Both the position numbers and the translations under genes were made by a program. The notes below the pieces were generated by a model that worked only from the letters and a program-made list of their open reading frames with translations, did no database searches and was not told the DNA's origin. From the NCBI GenBank assembly GCA_029881835.1, contig JAOULV010000013.1, positions 1-13,516 of the forward strand: a stretch of DNA of 13,516 nt, written 5' to 3'. Positions within the stretch are counted from its first letter, which is position 1, and each line of letters starts with the position of its first letter. Below are positions 5,683 to 13,504 of this stretch, in pieces. The stretch comes from Rhodospirillaceae bacterium. GTDB lineage: Bacteria > Pseudomonadota > Alphaproteobacteria > Rhodospirillales > Magnetovibrionaceae.

Positions 5683-6542
5683 GCGGGGAAAAAATAATAA
5701 AGGCCGGCGTAATGGGTTGGCCGGTTGATCATTCCCTTTCACCGTTGGTCCACGGTTTTTGGCTGGACCATTTTAAAATAAATGGAACGTATGAACGCAT
5801 CGCGGTTGAACCAAAAAACCTTGAACGTGAATTGCTGGCCCTTGGGCAAAATGGTTTTGCCGGTGTCAATATAACCGTTCCGCATAAAGAAGCGGCCTTG
5901 AAGATTGTTGATGAAACAGATGAAATGGCGGCGCGCATTGGTGCGGTTAATACGATTGCGGTGAAAGATGACGGTAAACTTTTTGGTCTCAACACCGATG
6001 GTTTTGGTTTTATCGAAAATTTAAAATCAGGCGCGCCAGATTTTGATTTTACCAAATCCCCGGCCGTTGTGTTGGGCGCCGGTGGGGCTGCGCGCAGTGT
6101 TGTTGGCGCGTTGTTGGGCGCGGGCACACCCGAAGTTCGCATCATTAATCGCTCGGGCGCACGCGCCGAAGCGCTGGCGATGGATTTGGCGCCCCATTGG
6201 GATGGCGATATTGCAATAGTTCCGTGGGACCATCGCACCGCCGCATTGACCGAGGCCGGGCTTTTGGTCAACACCACAACACTAGGGATGAAGGGCCAGC
6301 CCGAACTTGAAATCTCGCTTGATCGATTGGCCCCCGATGCGGTTGTAAACGACATTGTTTATAATCCGCTTGAAACCAAACTTTTAAAAAATGCGAAAGA
6401 ACACGGCTTTGCAGTGGTTGATGGTATTGGGATGTTACTGCATCAGGCGAGGCCCGGTTTCAAGTTATGGTTTGGCGTGGACGCAAAGGTTAGCGATGAA
6501 CTTCGCGCCCACGTTTTACACGCTTTAAAAGGCAGCAAATAA
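5679..6542 (+). CDS. aroE: Shikimate dehydrogenase (NADP+)
   Basis: AroE reduces 3-dehydroshikimate to shikimate with NADPH in aromatic amino acid synthesis. The 287 residues include the substrate-binding SLSP (19-22), NITVPHKE with catalytic Lys70, GAVNT with Asn91, NTDG with catalytic Asp107, the nucleotide-binding GAGGAARS (133-140), the NADP-phosphate-contacting NRS (157-159) and the C-terminal GIGMLLHQA with Gln256. All expected active-site residues are present. The start overlaps the ppsR stop by four bases (ATGA), and the stop overlaps the coaE start by one base (TAATG), so the cluster is translated in a coupled way. Many alphaproteobacteria have maf between these two genes; here there is no room for it. 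Confidence 0.96.
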   Translation: MSGEKIIKAGVMGWPVDHSLSPLVHGFWLDHFKINGTYERIAVEPKNLERELLALGQNGFAGVNITVPHKEAALKIVDETDEMAARIGAVNTIAVKDDGKLFGLNTDGFGFIENLKSGAPDFDFTKSPAVVLGAGGAARSVVGALLGAGTPEVRIINRSGARAEALAMDLAPHWDGDIAIVPWDHRTAALTEAGLLVNTTTLGMKGQPELEISLDRLAPDAVVNDIVYNPLETKLLKNAKEHGFAVVDGIGMLLHQARPGFKLWFGVDAKVSDELRAHVLHALKGSK

Positions 6543-7213
6543 TGAACGGCGCATCGGGCGCAAGAAGCTATTCGGGCCCTGTGGTATTGGGCTTAACCGG
6601 CGGCATCGGTATGGGAAAAACCTGGGCCGCTATGGCGTTTCGCTATTTTGGCGTTCCGGTTTTTGATTCCGATAAAGCGGTTCATAAATTGCTCGGGGTT
6701 GATGGCGGGGCAGTGGGTGCGGTTTTAAAAAAATTTCCCGACGTTGGCATTAACACAAAAACAAAACCCGCAATAGATAGAAACAAACTTGGCAACATTG
6801 TTTTTAACGACGTTAAAAAATTGCGTGAACTTGAATCCATCCTTCATCCACTAGTCGAAAAAATGCAAAAAGATTTTATTGCCCATCACGCCCGCAGGCG
6901 CACCAGTTTGTTGGTGTTAGATATTCCTTTGTTGTTTGAAACCGGCGGGGAAACAAAAACAGATTTTGTTGTTTGTGTATATGCGCCAAAATTTGTACAA
7001 CGCCCACGGGTGTTGGTGCGCCCCGGCATGAACGACGCCCGTTTGGATGCAATTGAAAGCAACCAATTATCGCCCGAACTAAAATGCCAAATGGCGGATT
7101 TTGTAATATCCACCCGGGCCGGACGGGGTGAAAGCTTGCGTCAGGTGAAAGAGATGATAAAAGTAATGAACAAAATTCCTGCCCGCGCGTGGGGGCCACA
7201 CTGGGGAAAATAA
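6542..7213 (+). CDS. coaE: Dephospho-CoA kinase
   Basis: CoaE performs the last step of coenzyme A synthesis, phosphorylating the 3'-hydroxyl of dephospho-CoA with ATP. The 223-residue protein has an N-terminal extension of about 12 residues before VVLGLTGGIGMGKT, whose Walker A is residues 20-27 with Lys26. It then has the FDSDKAVH segment (41-48; FDAD is commoner), LHPLV, and LDIPLLFETG, a strongly conserved part of the family, followed by an Arg-rich lid region with RVLVRPGM. The C-terminal MADFVIST replaces the usual ADFVIDTG. Walker A ends in GKT rather than the commoner GKS, a conservative change. The start could be later than 6542, but the TAATG overlap with aroE supports it. Confidence 0.93.
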   Translation: MNGASGARSYSGPVVLGLTGGIGMGKTWAAMAFRYFGVPVFDSDKAVHKLLGVDGGAVGAVLKKFPDVGINTKTKPAIDRNKLGNIVFNDVKKLRELESILHPLVEKMQKDFIAHHARRRTSLLVLDIPLLFETGGETKTDFVVCVYAPKFVQRPRVLVRPGMNDARLDAIESNQLSPELKCQMADFVISTRAGRGESLRQVKEMIKVMNKIPARAWGPHWGK

Positions 7214-7217
7214 TTTT

Positions 7218-7892
7218 ATGCGTGAAATAGCACTTGATACAGAAACAACCGGGCTCGACCCCAAGGCCGGGCATCGCATCGTCGAAATCGGTTGTGTTGA
7301 AATGATCAATCGGGTTGCCACCGGAAATGTTTTTCACCAATACATAAACCCCGAACGCGACATGCCCGAAGAAGCAAAAGCAATTCATGGCCTAAGCGAA
7401 GAATTTTTAATCACCCATCCGGTGTTTGCCAAAACCGTAGATAAATTTTTAGAATTTATCGGTACGGCCCAGCTGGTAATTCACAACGCCGAATTTGATA
7501 TGCGTTTTATCAATGCCGAACTTGCTCTTGTCGGCAAGGAACCGATCGCGATGGAGCGCACAACCGATACCGTGCGCATGGCCAGAAAAAAATTTCCCGG
7601 CGCACCGGCTAACCTTGATGCCCTTTGTCGGCGTTTTAATATTGATAATTCTAATCGTGAATTGCATGGCGCGTTGCTTGATGCGCGCTTGTTGGCCGAT
7701 GTTTATTTAGAATTAACCGGCGGGCGGCAAACCAATCTTGGTCTTGAAACCAATGGGCTGGTGGTTGCGGGCGCCAACCCCAACGAACCGCGCGCCCAGC
7801 GCCAACCCAGAACGTTTGCCCCCAGCGCCGAAGAAGAAGCCGCATGGACAGCATTTGTTGATACGCTGGAAAACCCTATTTGGCGTAATTGA
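7218..7892 (+). CDS. dnaQ: DNA polymerase III epsilon subunit (3'-5' proofreading exonuclease)
   Basis: DnaQ removes misincorporated bases in the replicative polymerase. The 224 residues carry the DEDDh exonuclease set: Asp7 and Glu9 in LDTETTG, Asp94 in HNAEFDMRF, and His150 and Asp155 in HGALLDARLLA. Just after the nuclease domain, QTNLGL (171-176) looks like the short motif that binds the sliding clamp (E. coli has QTSMAF at the same place). The rest of the tail is probably flexible up to a C-terminal AAWTAFVDTLENPIW, which may contact the polymerase alpha subunit. It follows coaE by four bases with GGGGA upstream of the ATG. It converges on secB with a 23-base gap and no clear hairpin terminator. 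Confidence 0.95.
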   Translation: MREIALDTETTGLDPKAGHRIVEIGCVEMINRVATGNVFHQYINPERDMPEEAKAIHGLSEEFLITHPVFAKTVDKFLEFIGTAQLVIHNAEFDMRFINAELALVGKEPIAMERTTDTVRMARKKFPGAPANLDALCRRFNIDNSNRELHGALLDARLLADVYLELTGGRQTNLGLETNGLVVAGANPNEPRAQRQPRTFAPSAEEEAAWTAFVDTLENPIWRN

Positions 7893-7915
7893 TGTTTAAT
7901 TAAATTCGCACGTTT

Positions 7916-8401
7916 TTAAGCGCCTGGTGCCGGTTGGTTTTCTTGGGCTAAGGTTTCTTGGCGCTTTTGGTACAGGGCAACAAAATCTATGGGCTGTAAC
8001 GTCAGCGGAACAAACCCGCCATCGCGCGTTACGTCCGATATAATGTTGCGGGCATAGGGGAACAACAGGCGCGGGCATTCAATCATCAGCGCCGCACCAA
8101 TGTGTTCTTCGGCAATATTTAAGGTAAATACGCCCGCATATTTTAATTCCAGAACAAACCCGACCTCACCGCCAACCTTCATATCGGCACCCAGAACTAT
8201 TGTTACCTCATAGGTGTTGTCTGAGCCGTCCATCTTTGCCACGCCCAAATCAACACTGACGTTTAGTTCGGGTTGGTTGCTTTGTAGCTTAGCAAAAATT
8301 GTCGGCGCACCGGGGGCCTCAAACGAAAGGTCTTTGATGTATTGTCCGCTGATAACGATGGGCCCGGCGTTTGCGCCATCTGGTTTGTTGCTATCGGCCA
8401 T
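7916..8401 (-). CDS. secB: Protein-export chaperone SecB
   Basis: SecB is a cytosolic tetrameric chaperone that holds preproteins unfolded and passes them to SecA. The 161-residue protein contains the family pattern QYIKDLSFEAPGAP (20-33), ADMKVGGEVGFVLELKYAGVFTL (73-95), the CPRLLFPYARNIISDVTRDGGFVPLTLQPIDF stretch and a short acidic/Gln/Pro tail. The length is normal. Its start at 8401 has a good AAAGGA Shine-Dalgarno (8415-8410, eight bases away). It lies 69 bases downstream of fxsA on the same strand and is probably in its operon. Confidence 0.96.
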   Translation of the reverse strand: MADSNKPDGANAGPIVISGQYIKDLSFEAPGAPTIFAKLQSNQPELNVSVDLGVAKMDGSDNTYEVTIVLGADMKVGGEVGFVLELKYAGVFTLNIAEEHIGAALMIECPRLLFPYARNIISDVTRDGGFVPLTLQPIDFVALYQKRQETLAQENQPAPGA

Positions 8402-8415
8402 TAAATTGTTCCTTT

Positions 8416-8442
8416 GTTGTCAGGCTGGTGTTGTCAGGTTGG
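8416..8442. repeat. Imperfect tandem repeat in the fxsA-secB gap
   Basis: GTTGTCAGGCTGG (8416-8428) is repeated one base later as GTTGTCAGGTTGG (8430-8442), 12 of 13 bases identical. On the minus strand it ends just before the secB Shine-Dalgarno. It may affect secB translation, or it may be a recent small duplication. Confidence 0.6.
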
Positions 8443-8470
8443 GGTGGTGGCAAAATTTTGATTTTGGTTA

Positions 8471-9052
8471 TCATGTATTGTTGTTATTCGCAACGTCATC
8501 ACCGTCTTGGGCGGTGTCGGGGTCTTTGATTTCGCTGAATTCACCCTCAATTATTATGCCGCTGGTGGTGCTGGTGGAGATTGTCTCGCCCCCGTCACCG
8601 CTACCACCACCCAATATTTCTGGCCCCGGGGCCCCACTTTGCCCGCCCCGTCCGCCCCGGCCCGCGGTATGGGTGTGGGCATGGGCAGAAAAGCCCTGAA
8701 AATGCACGTTTGGTGCCAGCTTTTCGCCCAAAAACCTGCGAAGTGGCGGAATTAAAAGCAAAAAACCCAAGGCATCGGTCATAAACCCCGGCACAATCAA
8801 CAAGGCACCGGCAATAAACAGGGCTATCCCCTCAAACGCCGCACCCACCGGAAATGCGCCCAAAGCCATATCGCGGTTTAATTTGTTGATAATGCCCAAG
8901 CCCTGGGCGCGGACTATTGTCAGGCCGACCACCGCGGTCAGCACAATAAGGCCCACGGTCGTCCAGCCGCCGACAATACCACCAACCTTGATAAACAGGC
9001 TTATTTCGACCAGCGGTACGCCAATTAGCAATATTAAAATGAGTAAACCCAA
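8471..9052 (-). CDS. fxsA: FxsA family membrane protein
   Basis: FxsA is a cytoplasmic membrane protein first known in E. coli because its overproduction relieves exclusion of phage T7 by F plasmids. Its normal role is not established. The 193 residues show hydrophobic segments at about 1-14, 25-48 and 70-100, and the family features VPLVEISLFIKVGG (12-25) and ALLIVPGFMTDALGFLLLIPPLRR. After residue 120 the tail is low-complexity (His/Thr, then Gly-rich, then Ser/Thr), followed by IIIEGEFSEI, which resembles the C-terminal motif of alphaproteobacterial relatives, and ends in a run of Asn. The start is TTG at 9052-9050. No ATG lies near the conserved N-terminus, and a strong AAGGGG sits six bases upstream. 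It diverges from the Tim44-like gene. Confidence 0.9.
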   Translation of the reverse strand: MGLLILILLIGVPLVEISLFIKVGGIVGGWTTVGLIVLTAVVGLTIVRAQGLGIINKLNRDMALGAFPVGAAFEGIALFIAGALLIVPGFMTDALGFLLLIPPLRRFLGEKLAPNVHFQGFSAHAHTHTAGRGGRGGQSGAPGPEILGGGSGDGGETISTSTTSGIIIEGEFSEIKDPDTAQDGDDVANNNNT

Positions 9053-9253
9053 AGCTTGCCCCTTGCTTCACATTAAGCTTATTTAAGCCTAAACCATATA
9101 TGTGCAACCACCGGGAAAAAAATATATAACCACAAAGCACGCCAGGGCTTTACATCATCCAACTATTGCCCCATTTCAACTGCACCTTTAACCTGTTTAG
9201 TGCTATCAAGGCCAAAATAGCCACATCACCAGCGGAGCCCCAGAGAACACAAC
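9053..9253. promoter_or_regulatory. Divergent promoter region of fxsA and the Tim44-like gene
   Basis: These 201 bases separate two divergent starts, so both promoters should lie here. TTAA-N6-TTAA is at 9073-9086, one base short of the CtrA consensus TTAA-N7-TTAA. A CAGCGGAG element lies about 15 bases before the ATG at 9254. I could not assign -35 and -10 boxes with confidence. Confidence 0.4.
9059..9064 (-). promoter_or_regulatory. Ribosome binding site that fixes the TTG start of fxsA
   Basis: CCCCTT on the plus strand reads AAGGGG on the minus strand, six bases before the TTG codon. This spacing and strength support the non-ATG start. Confidence 0.7.
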
Positions 9254-9979
9254 ATGCAATATTTCGACATAATACTTTTTGCCCTGATCGCAGTTTTTCT
9301 TGTTTTGCGGCTTCGTTCAATGCTGGGCGGGCGCGATGGTTTCGATGGCAACAGCGACAACAACAAATCCGAACGCGACGCAGGCTTTGGTGGTGCAGAC
9401 AGGCACGATGATCGCGCAGACCGTGAAGACAATGTAATTCGCCTACCTGAAGCTCGCGCCGATGAAACGCCCGCGGTTGATATTGATGTGGCACCGACAA
9501 ACGAAGCAGATAGCTTTGAACCGGGCCCGCTTAAAGATGGCATAATCGCCATAGTCAATGCCGATCCATCGTTTAAGGTGCGGGAATTTGTTGATGGCTC
9601 TAAAATGGCGTTTGAAATGATTTTGTCATTTTATTGTGAAGGAAACGAAAAAGCGTTGAAGCCGTTATTAAGCGCAGAAGTATTCGCAAATTTTTCCCAG
9701 GCAATTCGTGAACGCGAAGAAAAAAACCAAACCCTGGAAGAAACCCTTGTTGGCATCAGCACCGCCCAATTGGTCGAAGCCTATATGGAAGAGCGCGATG
9801 CATTTGTTACGGTAAAATTTGAAAGCGAACAAATAAGCGCCTTGCGTGACGAAGACGGCACGGTAATCGAAGGCGACCCCGCCCGGGTGGAGAAGGTAAC
9901 GGATTTTTGGACATTTTCACGCAACACCCGTTCGCGCGATCCTAACTGGGCGTTGGTTGCAACCGGTACGCTTGATTAG
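9254..9979 (+). CDS. Tim44-like (TimA) family protein
   Basis: This 241-residue protein belongs to the bacterial Tim44/TimA family, related to the C-terminal domain of the mitochondrial import motor subunit Tim44. It has an N-terminal membrane anchor (about 4-20), then a charged linker rich in Asp, Arg and Asn (about 25-90), then the Tim44 domain (about 95-241). That domain holds FVDGSKMAFEMILSFYCEGNEKALKPLL and ends DPNWALVATGTLD, both typical of the family. Bacterial members are membrane-bound and have been linked to envelope protein handling; the exact role is not settled. It diverges from fxsA and lies 32 bases before mltA, which it probably accompanies in one transcript. Its position near secB and fxsA is common in alphaproteobacteria. 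Confidence 0.9.
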   Translation: MQYFDIILFALIAVFLVLRLRSMLGGRDGFDGNSDNNKSERDAGFGGADRHDDRADREDNVIRLPEARADETPAVDIDVAPTNEADSFEPGPLKDGIIAIVNADPSFKVREFVDGSKMAFEMILSFYCEGNEKALKPLLSAEVFANFSQAIREREEKNQTLEETLVGISTAQLVEAYMEERDAFVTVKFESEQISALRDEDGTVIEGDPARVEKVTDFWTFSRNTRSRDPNWALVATGTLD

Positions 9980-10011
9980 CCAATCATCGTAACCTTTGGG
10001 GGCCAAAACAG

Positions 10012-11256
10012 GTGGCAATAAAAACAACTGTGAAACCGGCTTTAAAATTTCCCCGCCATATTGTTATGGGCGCGGTGCTTTTATTGGCCGCATGTGCCCC
10101 GCCAAAATTTTTAAGCAAACCCGAAGCCCCAACCACAATTACCCCTGAAAAAGAAAAAGAAGCAGAGGTCAAATTACAACCCAGCACTTTTTCCGCACTT
10201 AACGGCTGGGCCGCTGATGACAGGCGCACCGCGTTAAGCGCGTTCGTGTTGTCGTGCCAACGAATAAAAAAAATGTCACCCAATTCACCCGTTGCCGCCA
10301 GCGCAAAAATAACCGGTGGGGTGGCGGCCGATTGGGTTGGCGCGTGCCGGGCGGCAGAAAAAATAAAATCACCATCCACAAATGATGCTAGGCAATTTTT
10401 TGAAAACTGGTTTATGCCCTATCTTGTGATGGATAATTCCAATCCAGATGGTTTATTCACCGGATATTTTGAACCCGAACTCGCGGGCGCACTTGCCCGG
10501 GGCGGCGCATTCCAAACCCCGCTTTATGCCCGGCCGGATGATTTGGTTAGCGCATCATTGGGCGATTTTAATGAAGATCTGGCCGGCAATACAATCTGGG
10601 GCCGGGTCGAAAATGGCAGGTTAAAACCATACGCCCCGCGCAGCGCAATCGAAAACGGAACATCGGGGGCAAAGCTTAAACCGATTGCCTGGGTTGCAGA
10701 TCCGGTCGAAGCATTTTTCTTGCACGTCCAGGGCTCGGGCCGGGTGCGCATTGGTGATGGAACCGTTTTGCGCCTTGGCTTTGCCGGAAAAAACGGGCGG
10801 GAATATAAATCAATCGGGCGGGTGTTAATCGACCGGGGCGAAATTCCGGCAGACCGCCTTACCATGGATTCAATTTCTGAGTGGGTGAAACAAAACCCCG
10901 AACAGGGGCGCAAGCTATTGCATGAAAACCCGTCGTTTGTATTTTTCAGGGAACTTTCCGGCCCCGGCCCGATTGGGGCGGCCGGTGTTGCCCTGACGCC
11001 TGAGCGCTCGCTCGCCATTGATAGGCGCTATCTGCCGCTGGGCGCGCCCATCTGGGTTGAAACCATTGATCCGCTTGACGGCAAAAAACCCCTTAATCGC
11101 CTGATGATAACCCAAGATACCGGTGGCGCCATTAAGGGCGTGGTCAGGGGTGACATATTTTTTGGCACAGGGGCAAACGCCCGAAAAATGGCCGGCAACA
11201 TGAAGCGTGCGGGAAAATATTTTATTTTGTTACCGACATCGCTTTTGCCGCAATAA
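10012..11256 (+). CDS. mltA: Membrane-bound lytic murein transglycosylase A (MltA), lipoprotein
   Basis: MltA cleaves the glycan strands of peptidoglycan with formation of 1,6-anhydromuramic acid. The 414 residues begin with a lipoprotein signal: positive N-terminus, a hydrophobic stretch at 17-27, and lipobox LAAC with Cys28, so the protein should be anchored in a membrane. The MltA domain follows, with GLFTGYFEPELAGA (147-160), PLYARPDDLV and VEAFFLHVQGSGRVRIGDG (233-250). The C-terminal 3D domain has the three conserved aspartates region QDTGGAIKG (Asp369) and RGDIFFGTG (Asp381). The start is GTG at 10012, with GGGGG nine bases upstream. A second GTG at 10030 would still give a usable signal. 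It sits between the Tim44-like gene and lutA. Confidence 0.93.
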   Translation: MAIKTTVKPALKFPRHIVMGAVLLLAACAPPKFLSKPEAPTTITPEKEKEAEVKLQPSTFSALNGWAADDRRTALSAFVLSCQRIKKMSPNSPVAASAKITGGVAADWVGACRAAEKIKSPSTNDARQFFENWFMPYLVMDNSNPDGLFTGYFEPELAGALARGGAFQTPLYARPDDLVSASLGDFNEDLAGNTIWGRVENGRLKPYAPRSAIENGTSGAKLKPIAWVADPVEAFFLHVQGSGRVRIGDGTVLRLGFAGKNGREYKSIGRVLIDRGEIPADRLTMDSISEWVKQNPEQGRKLLHENPSFVFFRELSGPGPIGAAGVALTPERSLAIDRRYLPLGAPIWVETIDPLDGKKPLNRLMITQDTGGAIKGVVRGDIFFGTGANARKMAGNMKRAGKYFILLPTSLLPQ

Positions 11257-11285
11257 CAACAACAGCAATAACAATAAGGCACTAA

Positions 11286-12053
11286 ATGCTACCCGAAAAC
11301 AAAACCGTCGCACTTTTTGTTACCTGTCTGGTGGATGCCATGCGCCCGAACATCGGTTTTGCTGCTGTTAAATTGTTGGGTGAAATTGGTGCCGATGTGG
11401 TTGTGCCCGATGGGCAAACCTGTTGTGGCCAACCTGCACTTAATTCGGGCGCACTGGACGATGCCAGAAAAGTTGCACGCACACTGATAGATGCGTTTAA
11501 AGGTTATGATTATGTGGTAACCCCGTCTGGTTCATGTGCCGGAACGGTGGTGGCACATTATCCTGAACTTTTCAAAGATGATGCAAAATACAAACCCCTG
11601 GCCGAAAATTTGGCGGCACGCACGTACGAACTAACAACATTTTTAGCAGACGTTGGCGGGTGGAACAAAACGGACGTCAGCTATGATGGTGATTGTGCTT
11701 ATCACGATTCATGTTCGGGCTTGCGTGAACTGGGCATCAAACAACAACCACGAAAATTATTACAAAATGTTTCCGGCCTTAATTTAAAAGAATTATCCGA
11801 AGGCGGAACCTGTTGCGGTTTTGGCGGGCTTTTTTCGGTTAAGCTGGGTGAAATTTCAACCGCCATAGTTGATAAAAAATCTGATGATATTTTAACAACC
11901 AACGCCGATACATTATTGGGTGGCGATTTGGGTTGTTTGTTAAACATGGCAGGCAGGCTTTCACGCCGGGGGGAAAACATAAAAGTTTATCACATTGCCG
12001 AAATATTGGCCGGAATGGCAAACGTTGCCCCCATTGGCGCGGGGGAAAAATAA
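11286..12053 (+). CDS. lutA: L-lactate utilisation protein LutA (CCG-domain Fe-S oxidoreductase subunit)
   Basis: LutA, with LutB and LutC, forms an iron-sulfur enzyme system that oxidises L-lactate to pyruvate without a flavin lactate dehydrogenase. The 255 residues contain two CCG domains, the cysteine-rich modules of heterodisulfide reductase-like proteins. The first has Cys14, Cys46-Cys47-Gly48 (TCCGQPALNSG) and Cys84 in SGSCAG. The second has Cys137, Cys143, Cys176-Cys177-Gly178 (TCCGFGGLFSVK) and Cys217. The length is normal for the family. An AAGG Shine-Dalgarno (11276-11279) is six bases before the ATG. The stop overlaps lutB as TAATG. Homologues are also named YkgE or LldE. Confidence 0.93.
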   Translation: MLPENKTVALFVTCLVDAMRPNIGFAAVKLLGEIGADVVVPDGQTCCGQPALNSGALDDARKVARTLIDAFKGYDYVVTPSGSCAGTVVAHYPELFKDDAKYKPLAENLAARTYELTTFLADVGGWNKTDVSYDGDCAYHDSCSGLRELGIKQQPRKLLQNVSGLNLKELSEGGTCCGFGGLFSVKLGEISTAIVDKKSDDILTTNADTLLGGDLGCLLNMAGRLSRRGENIKVYHIAEILAGMANVAPIGAGEK

Positions 12054-13504
12054 TGTCAGGCGCGCCCAATAATCTTTTTACCTATGACAAACCGACCTGT
12101 CATAATTTTAGCGAAAACGCGCACGATGCCTTGTTGGATAAAAATCTACAAACCCAACTTTCACGCATTACCCGCGAAGGGTTCCAACAAAAACGCAAAA
12201 ACGCGATGGACCGTTTGGACGAATTCGATATTTTGCGCGACCGGGCAAAAGAAATTAAATCCGACGTTTTAAAAAATCTTGATGCTTATCTGGAAATATT
12301 TGAACAAAACGTAATCGCCGCAGGCGGCAAAGTGCATTGGGCCGCCAGCGCAAATGATGCACGCGAAATAATTTTAAAAATCTGCCAAGACCATAACGCC
12401 AAAACCGTCACCAAGGGAAAATCCATGGTGTCGGAAGAAATTGGTCTTAATCATTATCTTGAACAACATGCCATTCGTGCGGTTGAAACCGATCTGGGTG
12501 AATATATTTTGCAACTTAAAAACGAACCGCCCAGCCACATAATTGCGCCGGCGTTTCATATTGCCAAATCCGAAGTCGAAGATGTATTTCGCCAACACCA
12601 CACAAACCTTGATAGCGGGCGTGATATTTCCGAACCCAAACAATTATTAAATGAAGCACGCGAAATTTTGCGTGATGATTTTATCAATGCCGATGTCGGC
12701 ATAACCGGCGCCAATATGCTAATCGCCGAAACCGGCAGCGCGTTAATTGTAACCAACGAAGGCAACGGCGATTTGACCCAGTCATTGCCGCCGGTGCACA
12801 TTGCGCTTAGTTCGATTGAAAAAATTGTTCCCACATTAGAAGACGCATCAACCCTGCTTCGCGTGCTGGCACGCTCGGCCACTGGGCAAGACATCACCGT
12901 TTATACGACCTTTTTCACCGGGCCCAAGCGCACGCCGGACCTTGACGGGCCGAAAGAATTTCATCTGGTGTTGCTTGATAACGGGCGCTCGACCACGCTT
13001 GGCAGTGAATTTTCCGAAGCCCTGCGCTGCATTCGTTGCGGGGCGTGCATGAACCATTGCCCGGTGTTCGGTTCGGTCGGCGGGCATGCCTATGGCTGGG
13101 TTTACCCCGGCCCCATCGGTTCGGTCTTGACCCCACTAATGGTCGGCATGGATGAAGCCCACACCCTGCCCGATGCCTCAACACTGTGCGGGCGCTGCGA
13201 AGCGGTTTGCCCGGTGCGCATTCCGTTGCCAAAACTTTTGCGCCGCCATCGGGTGCGCTCATATGATGCGGGTAAACAAAGCCTGCTTGCAAAAATCGGG
13301 CTTGGGGCGTGGGTCTTTGTTGCAACAAAACCAAAACTTTATCATTCGATTGCCGGCTTCAAGGTTAGGGCATGGAAAATGTTTGCCGGCAAACGAACGC
13401 GCTTTTCATGGTTGCCGTTTCTTGGCGGGTGGACCGACGGCCGCGATTTTCCCGCACCAACGGGCAAAACATTTATGGATTTATGGAAACAAAAAAATAA
13501 ATGA
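12053..13504 (+). CDS. lutB: L-lactate utilisation iron-sulfur protein LutB
   Basis: LutB is the electron-transferring subunit of the lactate oxidation complex (also YkgF or LldF). From the ATG at 12053 it has 483 residues. An N-terminal LUD domain (about 60-310) includes KTVTKGKSMVSEEIGL (117-132) and GITGANMLIAETGSALIVTNEGN (216-238). Two [4Fe-4S] ligand sets follow: C326, C329, C332, C336 in CIRCGACMNHCP, and C379, C382, C386 in CGRCEAVCP. The tail ends LPFLGGWTDGRDFPAP. The reading frame is open upstream to 11933, but those 40 codons lie inside lutA in another frame and do not look like LutB; the TAATG overlap supports 12053. The stop overlaps the lutC start as ATGA. Confidence 0.95.
   Translation: MSGAPNNLFTYDKPTCHNFSENAHDALLDKNLQTQLSRITREGFQQKRKNAMDRLDEFDILRDRAKEIKSDVLKNLDAYLEIFEQNVIAAGGKVHWAASANDAREIILKICQDHNAKTVTKGKSMVSEEIGLNHYLEQHAIRAVETDLGEYILQLKNEPPSHIIAPAFHIAKSEVEDVFRQHHTNLDSGRDISEPKQLLNEAREILRDDFINADVGITGANMLIAETGSALIVTNEGNGDLTQSLPPVHIALSSIEKIVPTLEDASTLLRVLARSATGQDITVYTTFFTGPKRTPDLDGPKEFHLVLLDNGRSTTLGSEFSEALRCIRCGACMNHCPVFGSVGGHAYGWVYPGPIGSVLTPLMVGMDEAHTLPDASTLCGRCEAVCPVRIPLPKLLRRHRVRSYDAGKQSLLAKIGLGAWVFVATKPKLYHSIAGFKVRAWKMFAGKRTRFSWLPFLGGWTDGRDFPAPTGKTFMDLWKQKNK

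Noticed and set aside
5729..6355. A 208-codon minus-strand frame inside aroE
   Set aside because: It is a shadow of aroE, whose active-site motifs are complete on the plus strand; Ser/Ala/Pro-rich composition is typical of an antisense frame.
7893..7915. Terminator between converging dnaQ and secB
   Set aside because: The 23 bases contain no stem of useful length.
11933..12052. In-frame 40-codon N-terminal extension of lutB
   Set aside because: It lies within lutA in another frame and has no likeness to LutB; the TAATG overlap gives a natural start at 12053.
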